Origin: Brachionus manjavacas
Taxonomy: Eukaryota > Rotifera > Eurotatoria > Ploima > Brachionidae
Direction: 5' to 3'
Length of the DNA: 64,000 nucleotides
NCBI GenBank assembly: GCA_019054805.1
Contig: JAHQIY010000005.1
Location: 1,347,501 to 1,411,500, forward strand
Position 1 is the first letter of the stretch, and the number at the start of each line of letters is the position of its first letter. The notes beneath the pieces were generated by a model. That model was not told the DNA's origin and did not search any database. It saw nothing but the letters and a program-made list of their open reading frames with translations. Below are positions 46,495 to 55,903 of the stretch, one piece after another. The position numbers and the translations under genes are program-made.

Positions 46495-47564
46495 AAGGAA
46501 ATTTTTAAAATTTTTTGTTTTTAATTTTTTGAATAAAAAAATATGTTTAGTTTAAACAAGTATAAACTTAATTGAAAAAGCTAAATCTTTAAAAAAACTA
46601 GTATTAAAATTGTTTCAAATGAAACATTTAGCACTAGAAGACTTGACAAGTTTTTTTTAAGATTTTTTGATTTTTTTCGACTATTAAAAATCAAATAAAA
46701 AATGATCCAACAAAATTTATCAAATTTTTTTTCTCCAAAACATAATTTCAAAAAAAGTTACATCCTGAGATGTTAATTTGACTTTCAAAAATTTTGTGAA
46801 GTTTTTCACTAAATTAGTCTTTAGATTCAGTAATTTTCAAAATATTTGAATTATTTTATTAATTAAAAATATTCATAAAGACAGTGAATTATAAAAATAT
46901 TTTTTTTAACCTGAATCTCGCAATTGTGGATCAAGAGTCTGTCAATTCTTTCTTCTAAAGTACCTCACTTGAAGCCTTGATTATCTTGATTCTAACAGAA
47001 AGTTCATTTAATTTAGAGCTCTAGTTAGAAAGTTTGCATTTATTTTGGAAAAATCGACTTGGATGACTCGAACCCCTTCACTATTTGCTTACAAAAAAGA
47101 AAAGGAATAATTTAAAAGAGTTAAGAAAATCTACACGCTTTATTTTACAGTGTGCTATCGTTGGCCGAGCAATCGCCTTTTTTTGTGGCAAAAATAATGA
47201 TTTAATTTAATGTAATGAACTTTTTTTAGAAATTATTAATTTAATTGAATAAAAATTTTCTTTGTTTCTTGATTTTTGACTATTACTTTTGCTATTTTTT
47301 TTGAAAGAATCTCTGGTTTCAAACCAAACAAGAACAATTATATTTTATTATTTCTATTTTTTGTTAGTTTTTAAATAACTTTAACAAATATTTGATGGTT
47401 TTTTAATCATTTATTAAAAAATTGAATCGAATTTAAAACAGCTAAATATATTAAAACAGGCCGATCAGGCCGGCCATTTTGTCTGTATTTTGAGCAAATT
47501 CGAACCCTTCGAAAACTGTTGTCAGATCATTATCGAACATATTTATTTAAATTATATTTGAATA
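46495..47564. other. Intergenic region, nothing recognised
   Basis: About 1.1 kb of A+T-rich DNA after the STEAP polyadenylation signal. No gene or repeat is supported. Confidence 0.4.
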
Positions 47565-47572
47565 TTTTTAAA

Positions 47573-48163
47573 CAGTGGCGGAAAGAAAGTTGAAAATGGT
47601 GTGGCGAACTTCAAGACCAAAGAAAAGGGGATAGAATAGGTTCGTTGGGAGTTTTATATATAACATATTAATGATAAATCAGTCTTTTAAAAAAATGTTA
47701 TTTTTTTTTCAAAATTCAAAACATGGTAGAGCAAAAAATTAAATTTATTGAAAAAATTTAACTAATTAAACAATATTTAATAAAATTTTAGTCTTCTATT
47801 CTTTTGCCTAGCAAAAATATCAACAATTTTTTAGGCGTCAATTTCTTGTAATTTAGATGACTCAATATTCATAAGGCTTATTTCATTTAATCTTTCTTGA
47901 CCAGTCCTGGTTCGGAGACAATTTCTTATTCTTTATAAAGCAGAAAAAGTTCTCTCTGCCTCTGCATTTGAAATTGACTTTATTTAAAAGCAGTTAAGTT
48001 AATTTTTATCCGTCGAAAATATTAAGAAAAAAGATAATTTTTTCAAACAAATTTTTCCTTTTTAATTTAAAGTTTTAAAAATTTTCTCCTATGGCAGAAC
48101 CACAATATCTCAAAAGATGGTGTGGCGATTGCTACCCTTCGCCATAACGTAGCTCCGTCACTG
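47573..48163 (-). mobile_element. hAT element remnant with 8-bp target duplication
   Basis: The ends are CAGTGGCGGA (left) and TCCGTCACTG (right), the classic hAT terminal type, flanked by the exact 8-bp duplication TTTTTAAA (47,565-47,572 and 48,164-48,171). On the minus strand near 47,850-47,975 it encodes the hAT C-terminal dimerisation block: ISNAEAERTFSAL, a stop, then RIRNCLRTRTGQERLNEISL. The rest of the transposase is absent, so the 591-bp copy is an internally deleted, non-autonomous element. Confidence 0.88.
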
Positions 48164-48171
48164 TTTTTAAA

Positions 48172-48867
48172 GTGTAAATTTTAAAGCCAAATCAAAATGA
48201 AAATATCTAGTTATTTAATAATCTCTATTCTCTTCATGTTTCTTGAATTTAATATCACTTTTAATTACTAGAATTTATATCTTCATTTCAAAGCTGGCAA
48301 CAAAAAAATTAATGAAATTTTAATTAAATTTTAATTATATAATTATATACGTTAAATAAATATCAAGTAAATTTTATTCATAATTTAAAAAATTTTAAAG
48401 CTAAAACTTCAGTTATATCAAAATCAAATATCACTTTCCATTTAAAAAAAGTTTAAACTAAATTCTAGTATACCTATGCTAAACTGATGTGATCTTTTTT
48501 CCATAGGAAATTCAAATAACAAATTCTGAGAAATTAAAAATTTTTTTATTAATACGTTTGAAAAATTGGATATGTTTACCCAGATTTCATATTAAATTTG
48601 ATAATTATTGTATTACAAACAAATATATTAAATTTAGACAATTAAAAATAAATAATTTCAACCATGAAATCGAATAATTTTTATGGTACATTTCAATGAT
48701 ATACGAAACTAGTATTTTTGTATTAAATGAAATTTTTCATGAATTAAATTTTTTCAAAATAGTCATTTTTCCTAAATAATTCTAAAATTTGAAGGCATCA
48801 AATCAACGTTACAAGGAGTAAAATATAAATGATTGTTTAGTTATTAATTAAATTTTTTTAACTTTAG
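48172..48867. other. Region upstream of the 7TM receptor gene
   Basis: Non-coding A+T-rich sequence. It ends in an acceptor-like TTTTTTTAACTTTAG directly abutting the receptor ATG, which suggests a 5' UTR intron or spliced-leader addition. Confidence 0.4.
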
Positions 48868-51183
48868 ATGATCTCAAGTAAAATATTTTTATGGTTTTAT
48901 TTGAGTTTTTTCTCCATTTTTTTAAGTAAATTTATTGATTCAAATGATAAACACTGTTCTAAATCATCAGAGTTTTCCAGACTTGATAATTCTAGCAACT
49001 TGGTTTTCAAAAACTTTAATTCCTTTCAAAAAATTTGTTTTTTTCGGTTAAATTTGAGCAATTATAGTTTGAAAAGAATTTTAGAGTTTTGGCCAGCTCA
49101 AGATCTTGTACTAGACCATTCTCTTTCATTCAACGGAATCGAATCTTTATTCAAACCTGACCAGCATCAAATAAGATTATATTTTTATTTTATCAAAGGA
49201 TTTAATTCTTCATATTTGCTATTTAAAGATTTAAAAGAAAAGATTACGCTTGTAGAAGTTTGTTTTTACCGCTCAAAATTTGGCAAAAGTTTTGACCAAT
49301 CTTCTAAACAAGGACTATTTGATGGAATAAGTCTTTTGGAATTTACATTCACCGTCAAATATTCCCAAAATGCATGCCCTTTTATTTTCAAGAATTCTTT
49401 AATAAATCAATTAAAATTTCACGGGCTATCCAAAAGCGCTATTCGATTTAATCAGCTAAGTTTTGATGCATCTTTCACTAATGAACAAATAAATGCTTCT
49501 GTAAATAAGCTTGGATTCTTTTTTTACAAGGGAAATTTAATAAAAAGCATGATGATTTTTAAAACTATACAGGAATTAATAATATTTGGATTCATACAGT
49601 CAATTGATAGCAATGTTTTAGATTCGATAAGAATAAAAGTTATACAATTGTTAATTGACAATAAGTTGAATTTTTTGAGTCAAGGAATAGAATGGATTAA
49701 ACGTATTAATGGAAATCTTAAAATAAATTTCAGCAACAAATCTGACATTATAAGTAACATGGACAAAACTACAATTATTTATTTTAAAGACTTCAAGTTT
49801 AATAGACAAACTGATTTAGATTGGTTAGATGACAAAAATTTTTGTATATTTAAAGATTTTCCAGATTATAAACTAGTAATACCATCATTTTCACCATATT
49901 TTTCATCAAATTGTACATGTCTAATGATATGGTTGTTAAAGAAAACTAGAATCGTACTAAAACATGTTCGAATTCCTCAAGTTAGAATAGTAAATTCATG
50001 TTTGAATGAAACTTTAGTCGAAATAATGACAAAAGCATGCAATTTTGACAAAATGAAAAATTTATGCTCGGTATCAAAACATCATGTTCCAAAAAAAGTT
50101 ACCGAAATAGTTCTATTTTATAAATTTGAATTATTGGATCTTATTTTAATCTATCCTACCTATGTTTTAATCATTTTTGGCTTGATGACAAACTTATTGA
50201 ATTTTTACATTTTACTAAAAATTATCAATTCGAATTTAAGAGAAATTTTTCTAGAAAAAATGATGTTTTATAATTCAATAGTGAATAATTTGTACCTTAG
50301 TACTCGACTGATTCATTTAGTTGGTAAATGTAACACTCCAAACGGGTATCATTGCTCATTTTTAGATAGAAAATTATCATTTCAAATAATTGAAATTTAT
50401 GTTGTTGATTTTGGTGGATCTATTTTTAAATTCTGTTCCAATTTGACTTTAATAATTGTGTCTTTGAATCGTCTTTTAAATTTGGACCCAAATTTAAGAA
50501 AAAAAATTAAAATAATTAAAAATTCAAAAAATCTTTATTTAATATCAATTACATTATTTGTTAATTACATTGTCTTATCCTTTTTTAATCAAATTTTAAC
50601 AAAAAGAGTAAATAATTTTCAAGCTCAAATTGATGATTTAATAAGTTATTCCGAATATCCTGACAGAGATTTCTCTTTTCCGAATAATCTAGCACCTTTA
50701 CGTTGGTCACCAGCAACTTGGTTTGTCAAAAATTTTAATTCATCAACACTTATTATTGCTATTTATATCCTAAATTTTGTTGTTCAAGATTTTATATTTA
50801 TGCTGTTTTTTTCTTTAATTGAAATCACAGTTTTTATTAAGATAAAAAATTTGCTTTACAAGAAGCAAAATCTCATCGTACATTCAATAAATTTAAAAAA
50901 AAAAGACAAATTGCAAAAAAATTTAAAAGTTCTGATTCTATTTCTAATTTCATTGATTACATTTAAATTAATTGACATTATTTTTAATTCATTTGTCTTA
51001 TTCGAAAAAACTTCAAATTATCTTCTACGACAAAACATTTGTTTCAGTTTTAATAAAGTGTGTAGTATCATTAGAGAAGTAAGTGAAACGTTTTTTTCCA
51101 TCCCGCTAGCTTTCCTTACATTCTTCTATATTTATTTGAACAAAAATTTTGGAATCGTTCTCAAAAATAATTTTCCTAATTAA
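48868..51183 (+). CDS. LRR-like ectodomain 7TM receptor (orphan GPCR-like)
   Basis: A 771-aa intronless protein. Residues 1-25 are a hydrophobic signal peptide. Residues about 26-380 are an extracellular domain with weak leucine-rich-repeat character (for example TIQELIIFGFIQSIDSNVLD). They end in a Cys pattern like an LRR C-terminal cap (NCTCLMIWLL, NSCLNET, KACNF). From about residue 425 seven hydrophobic helices follow. TM1 contains LIIFGLMTNLLNFYILLK and TM3 ends IIVSLNRLLNL, in the position of the rhodopsin-family DRY region but lacking it. TM7 is IPLAFLTFFYIYLN. The architecture is like LRR-containing class A receptors, but the sequence is strongly diverged, and I recognise no ligand class. 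It is likely lineage-restricted. GPCR membership is an inference from topology. Confidence 0.7.
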   Translation: MISSKIFLWFYLSFFSIFLSKFIDSNDKHCSKSSEFSRLDNSSNLVFKNFNSFQKICFFRLNLSNYSLKRILEFWPAQDLVLDHSLSFNGIESLFKPDQHQIRLYFYFIKGFNSSYLLFKDLKEKITLVEVCFYRSKFGKSFDQSSKQGLFDGISLLEFTFTVKYSQNACPFIFKNSLINQLKFHGLSKSAIRFNQLSFDASFTNEQINASVNKLGFFFYKGNLIKSMMIFKTIQELIIFGFIQSIDSNVLDSIRIKVIQLLIDNKLNFLSQGIEWIKRINGNLKINFSNKSDIISNMDKTTIIYFKDFKFNRQTDLDWLDDKNFCIFKDFPDYKLVIPSFSPYFSSNCTCLMIWLLKKTRIVLKHVRIPQVRIVNSCLNETLVEIMTKACNFDKMKNLCSVSKHHVPKKVTEIVLFYKFELLDLILIYPTYVLIIFGLMTNLLNFYILLKIINSNLREIFLEKMMFYNSIVNNLYLSTRLIHLVGKCNTPNGYHCSFLDRKLSFQIIEIYVVDFGGSIFKFCSNLTLIIVSLNRLLNLDPNLRKKIKIIKNSKNLYLISITLFVNYIVLSFFNQILTKRVNNFQAQIDDLISYSEYPDRDFSFPNNLAPLRWSPATWFVKNFNSSTLIIAIYILNFVVQDFIFMLFFSLIEITVFIKIKNLLYKKQNLIVHSINLKKKDKLQKNLKVLILFLISLITFKLIDIIFNSFVLFEKTSNYLLRQNICFSFNKVCSIIREVSETFFSIPLAFLTFFYIYLNKNFGIVLKNNFPN

Positions 51184-51539
51184 AATGATCAATTTAAATT
51201 CGTCTTCTATGTTATTTGACCGTAAAAAAAACAATTTTAAATTACACGCTGAATTATTTGAAAATTAGCTTTCCCATGAGTGTACTTTTTATTTGGTTTT
51301 TTAAAATTCTTGTGTATCAATTTTTTTTCATTTTTGAAAAATTTACCATTTTTGGTAAATTTATAAAAAAATTAATTTAATTTAAAGCATTCATTTTTAC
51401 TCGAGTATAAAAACAGTAATGTTCCGCTTTATTTTTTTACTGCAATTTATTAATTCATAAACACGTCCCAAAAAGAACATTTCAAAGAATAAATTGGTTT
51501 GAATAAGCAAAAGTTAATTAAATTTAAAAAGAGAGAAAA

Positions 51540-52560
51540 TGTTCAAAATACTCTACATAAATGATATGCTAGATGGTTTAAAGACCAAGTGTAAGCTCTT
51601 TGCCAATGATTTTAAGATTTAGGCAAAAGTTAACAATGAAGTAAATGCTCAAAAACTTCAGAGTGATAAAGATTTTCTCTCAATTGGTCGAACAAGTGGT
51701 AAATGAGCTCTAATGCTTTGATGCATTTTGGAAAAAAAAATCTACGCACTTCTGTATATCACTATCACTATGTACTTTTGTACAAGATGAATCTTGGTCA
51801 GAGTCAATGGAATCCATGAACTACAGGAGACTATTAGTGAATGTAAAACGGGCATTATTACATCTTGTTAATGATTTAAAGTGGGAAAATCAAGTACGGA
51901 AATCAGCAAACAAAGCGAATCAAATTTTGGGAATGGTAAAGAAATCATTCAAGAATCATTCGATTGAAACAGTCCGCAGTTATACATGTCGTTGATTGAG
52001 ACCACATTTGGAATATGCTATTCAAAGGTGTAGACCGTATCTTAAGAAGAAAATTGAAAATTTGGAATCGTTGAAGTGTTGAAAATGTCCAAAGGTGAGT
52101 AACTAGATTGGTACAAGCAGTGAAAGGACTAAATTATGAAGAACGATTAGCAAAGTTATTTAACATGAGATGAAGAAGGAAATTTGAGAGGCGAGCTTAT
52201 TTTGCAGTACAGAATGGTAGATAAGATGCTATCTGTAAATTTGTTTAATGCCTCCAAACAGTTACAGCTTAGTGCTCGCAGACATGAATTCTCATTTCAA
52301 AGACAATTAGTAAGAAATTGCACCCAGAGATTCAACTTCTTGATACCAACAGTGTGATAAGCTTATGGAGCAGTCTACCATTAGAGATTGTTCACTTTAA
52401 AACTGTAAATGAGCTTAAGAACAAATTGGACAAGATTAACCTGGAATCGCTAAGAGTAACATATTAGCAAAGACCTATTATAACGTGAATCGCGCATTCC
52501 ATGTAGTACTGGGATCCGGAATACCTAATACCTTACGATTATTATTATATCATTATTATT
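51540..52560 (+). pseudogene. CR1-like LINE 3' half, heavily decayed
   Basis: Frame pieces: LYINDMLDGLKTKCKLFAND (RT catalytic box as FAND), KANQILGMVKKSFKNHSIET, RPHLEYAIQ, VTRLVQAVKGLNYEERLAKL, and the C-terminal IISLWSSLPLEIVHFKTVNE with LKNKLD. Numerous stops and frameshifts. After the ORF the 3' UTR ends with ATT trinucleotide repeats (52,538-52,560), a typical CR1/L2 tail. It lies between the receptor and TDP1. Confidence 0.8.
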
Positions 52561-53002
52561 GTCTCTGATTAATTAATAAATTATTATTTTCAAAATATCA
52601 TTTTTTTAAGAAATATTAACTAAAACTCATTCAATTAATTTAAGATTTAAAATTTTCATTTGTCTAATTTTAAATACATCGAGTCAATCGGTATATTGGC
52701 ACACAGACCTAGAAACAAAGAAATTTTTAACTAAAAATCATTATTTTACTTATAAGACTGAATAGTCCGACATAAACTTTTCATCATGATTTGTACATTT
52801 TATTTTTCGAAATATTTCTGTATCTATTTCTATTAGAAGGTTGGCAATTTTTAATAATATTAAACTTTTCTCACAATACTTGATAAAAATAAACTAAAGT
52901 ATCATTAAAAACTTGGCATATGTTTAGATTTGAATTTTTTTAGAATAATAATCAAGATCACATGAATTTTTTGAACAAAATTTTTTTTAAAAACAAACCA
53001 AA

Positions 53003-55724
53003 ATGTCGAAGCGGAAACATGAAAGTTCTGACTTAGTAATTTTAGACGATGACTCGAGTTCAACCTCTGATTCCGAAGTAAAAATTGAATCTCACCAGAA
53101 GCCCCCATGTAAATACGGATCAAAATGTTACCGGAAGAATTCCGAGCATTTAAATGAATTCTCTCATCCTAAGCAAATGTTATCCAGAGAACGATATTCA
53201 AATGCTTCAAAAAAAATAAAAGTATTTCCAGGTCCAAAAGAGAATTTAGTTTTTTTGACCAAAGTTCATGACGTTCCGCATGCATCCGAAATAAACTCAA
53301 CTTATTCAATAAATCTCAAGGATATTTTAGAAGAAGATAAACAAGGATTTGTTGCATCAGCTCAATTCAATTATATGCATGATCTTGGATGGCTGCTAGA
53401 ACAATATCCAGAAAAAAATAGAGATAAACCATTAACTATCATCCATGGAAACTCAAAGAGAACTGAATTGGACCATTTAGCCCAAGCCTATTCAAACATC
53501 ACTCTTATTAAAGCAAAAATTGAATCTTCTTACGGAACTCATCATACTAAAATGATGTTCTTATTGTACAAGACAGGACTCAAAATAGTCGTCCACACAT
53601 CTAATTTAATTGAAGCAGATTGGAGCCAAAAAACCCAAGGGTAATTAGATACTCAAACTTAAATTATTTGTGATTCTTTAATTTTAATCTTTAATATAGT
53701 ATTTGGATCAGTAAACTGTTTCCGAAAATCTCATCTGAGAGCAAAAAACCTCAAATAGCTTATGATTCCAAGACTAAGTTCAAAAGTTATTTACTTACAT
53801 ATCTCGAGCATTACAGAGAAGAAAAATTCAATTACTGGATGGATGTAATTAAGTCTCATGACATGACCACTGCTAAGTATTGAATTAATAAAAGTATTCC
53901 AAACCATGAATCAAAGTTCTCAAAAAAATCTTCTCAGATATTCTGAGCCGAAAAATTTTAGGAAAAAAAATTTTTTTTAAATTTATATTTCAATGTAAGG
54001 CAATATTTTTGAAAAATTTTAATGTAAAAAATTATTTTATAGTCTTTTTTTTTACATTTCTAAATCGGTATTATGTCATCATTATGATGTCATGTAAAAA
54101 CTTTGACTTAAATTTTAAGTTTTTTAAAATATTATCTTCAAGGAATTAAAAGTACTGTTATAAATAGCTTCATGTAGTTTCATTTTTAGATACAAGAAAC
54201 GAAAAATTAAATGCAAATTAAAATTTTAAGGTTTTATAACCTATAATAATTTGCTGAATATTTTTTTTTAATAAAATTTATTTCAAACAAAATATTAAAA
54301 TTTTTTTAAAGGTTCAAATTTAAAATGACGAATTTTCATTATTTAATTAGACCGTAAGAATTTTTTTTAAAAGAAATCAAATGTTTAAAAATTTTTTAAA
54401 ATAAAAATTGAATAAAAAAATTAAAATCTAAAAGTAATTTGTTGATATTTCGCCTTCAATTTATAAGTTTATTAACACAATTTTTTATTTAATTTTTATT
54501 TTTTTAGATTTAAAATTTATGAATCAAGACAAATTTTCTTTATTAGTTTTCCAAGATTTTCCTGAATTTGAAGATTTTTTAATTAATTTCATATAAAAAA
54601 TTCATCTTATAATTTTTATCTTGAATTCCTTAAAAATATTGTAGAACATTTTTGATAGTTCACCAAACTTCGGTTCATGGTTATAGTTTTCTTATTAAGT
54701 TATTTAAAATTTTTAAAATATAAGTGTTTTTTTAATCGGTTCTTGTCCTGGACGTTTTCCAAGCAGTAAAAAAATATTCGGCCATGTTCGACTTCGTAAA
54801 GTTCTGAGCGATTATTTGAAAGTTTCCTCTCCAATTGAACATCCAGATAAGTTGATCTGTCAATTTTCAAGTATTGGTTCGTTGGGACCATCAGAAGATA
54901 AATGGTTATGTAAAGAGTTTAGTCAATCTTTGTCTTCGAGCAATAATCCATTGAATCCTATCATTACCAAACCTATCTTAATATACCCAAGTGTTGAAGA
55001 CGTATTTAGAAGCTTTGAAGGTCCGTTATCAGGGGGTTCTTTACCGTACTCAAAATCAGTCGCTATAAAACAACCATATTTAAACAATTTTTTTCAGTTA
55101 ATTTTGAAAGTTAAAAAATATATTTAATCTAAAATTTATATTTAGTCGGTGGAGAGCAGACAAAACAGCTCGAACAAAGGCAAGTCCACACATAAAAACA
55201 TTTGCCAGATATTCAAATGATTTTAAAAAATTGTATTGGTTTTTGTTGACAAGTGCCAATTTATCCAAGGCTGCATGGGGTTCATTTGAAAAAAATGAAA
55301 GTCAGTATCACATATTGTCATATGAAATTGGTGTTCTGTTTATTCCATCTATTCTTAATGTAAGTTTTTTTATTTGAATAAAGATGCCCGAAAATCATAA
55401 GCTCAAGTTTTCTCAAAATGAAAAGATAATTAAAAAATGTTTATCTCTAAGAAATTCTTTCTAATGAAATTTCAGAAAAATTTTATTCTATTAAGATCCT
55501 TGCACAATATACTCAAAAATTAGACTTTTTGATAACTTTTTTAATTAGAGTTTATGAAGTTTGGTAAACTAAAAATTAAAACTTCTCCTCTTTTTAAGGA
55601 AGAAAGAGATTTTTTTGAGTTGAATGAATCTGAACCAGAATTTTTAGTACCATATGATTTGCCACCAACAAAATATGCTGACAAAGACAAACCATGGCTA
55701 GTAGATTATCTTTTAGACATTTAA
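53003..55724 (+). CDS. TDP1: TDP1, tyrosyl-DNA phosphodiesterase 1, with PBZ finger, 5 exons
   Basis: Hydrolyses the bond between DNA 3' ends and trapped topoisomerase I tyrosine. Exons: 53003-53640, 53700-53876, 54725-55096, 55146-55359, 55551-55724, all GT-AG and in phase (1575 nt, 524 aa; the human protein is about 610). The two HKD-type catalytic motifs are intact: [15 protein letters not shown] (His 181, Lys 183) and [11 protein letters not shown] (His 411, Lys 413), plus [11 protein letters not shown] and QFSSIGSLG. Ahead of the catalytic core residues 36-55 form a C-x5-C-x6-H-x5-H PBZ zinc finger (C36, C42, H49, H55), a poly(ADP-ribose)-binding type seen in some invertebrate TDP1 proteins and absent from the human one. 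AATAAA occurs at 55,730-55,735 and 55,803-55,808. WDR81 follows closely. Confidence 0.95.
53877..54724 (+). other. TDP1 intron 2, nothing recognised
   Basis: An 848-nt intron of A+T-rich sequence. It is the only long intron of this window in which I recognised no mobile element. Confidence 0.5.
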
Positions 55725-55903
55725 TTTGTAATAAAAGATTAAATTTTTATATAATCAAAATGAATTAATAATTAAATAATAAAATTTTTTTTTCTAAATT
55801 TAAATAAAGTTTTTATAACAAAGAGTAGCATCTTTGGTAGCCTTGTCGACTTTCTGTTTTATATTTTTTTCAAGTATTTAATAATGGTTTATTTGATTTC
55901 ACA
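55725..55903 (+). promoter_or_regulatory. Compact TDP1-WDR81 intergenic spacer with acceptor site
   Basis: 179 bp hold two AATAAA signals for TDP1 and then an acceptor-like TTTTTTTCAAG at about 55,865-55,875, some 28 bases before the WDR81 ATG. The spacing is like that of trans-spliced operon genes; this is an inference from layout. Confidence 0.45.
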
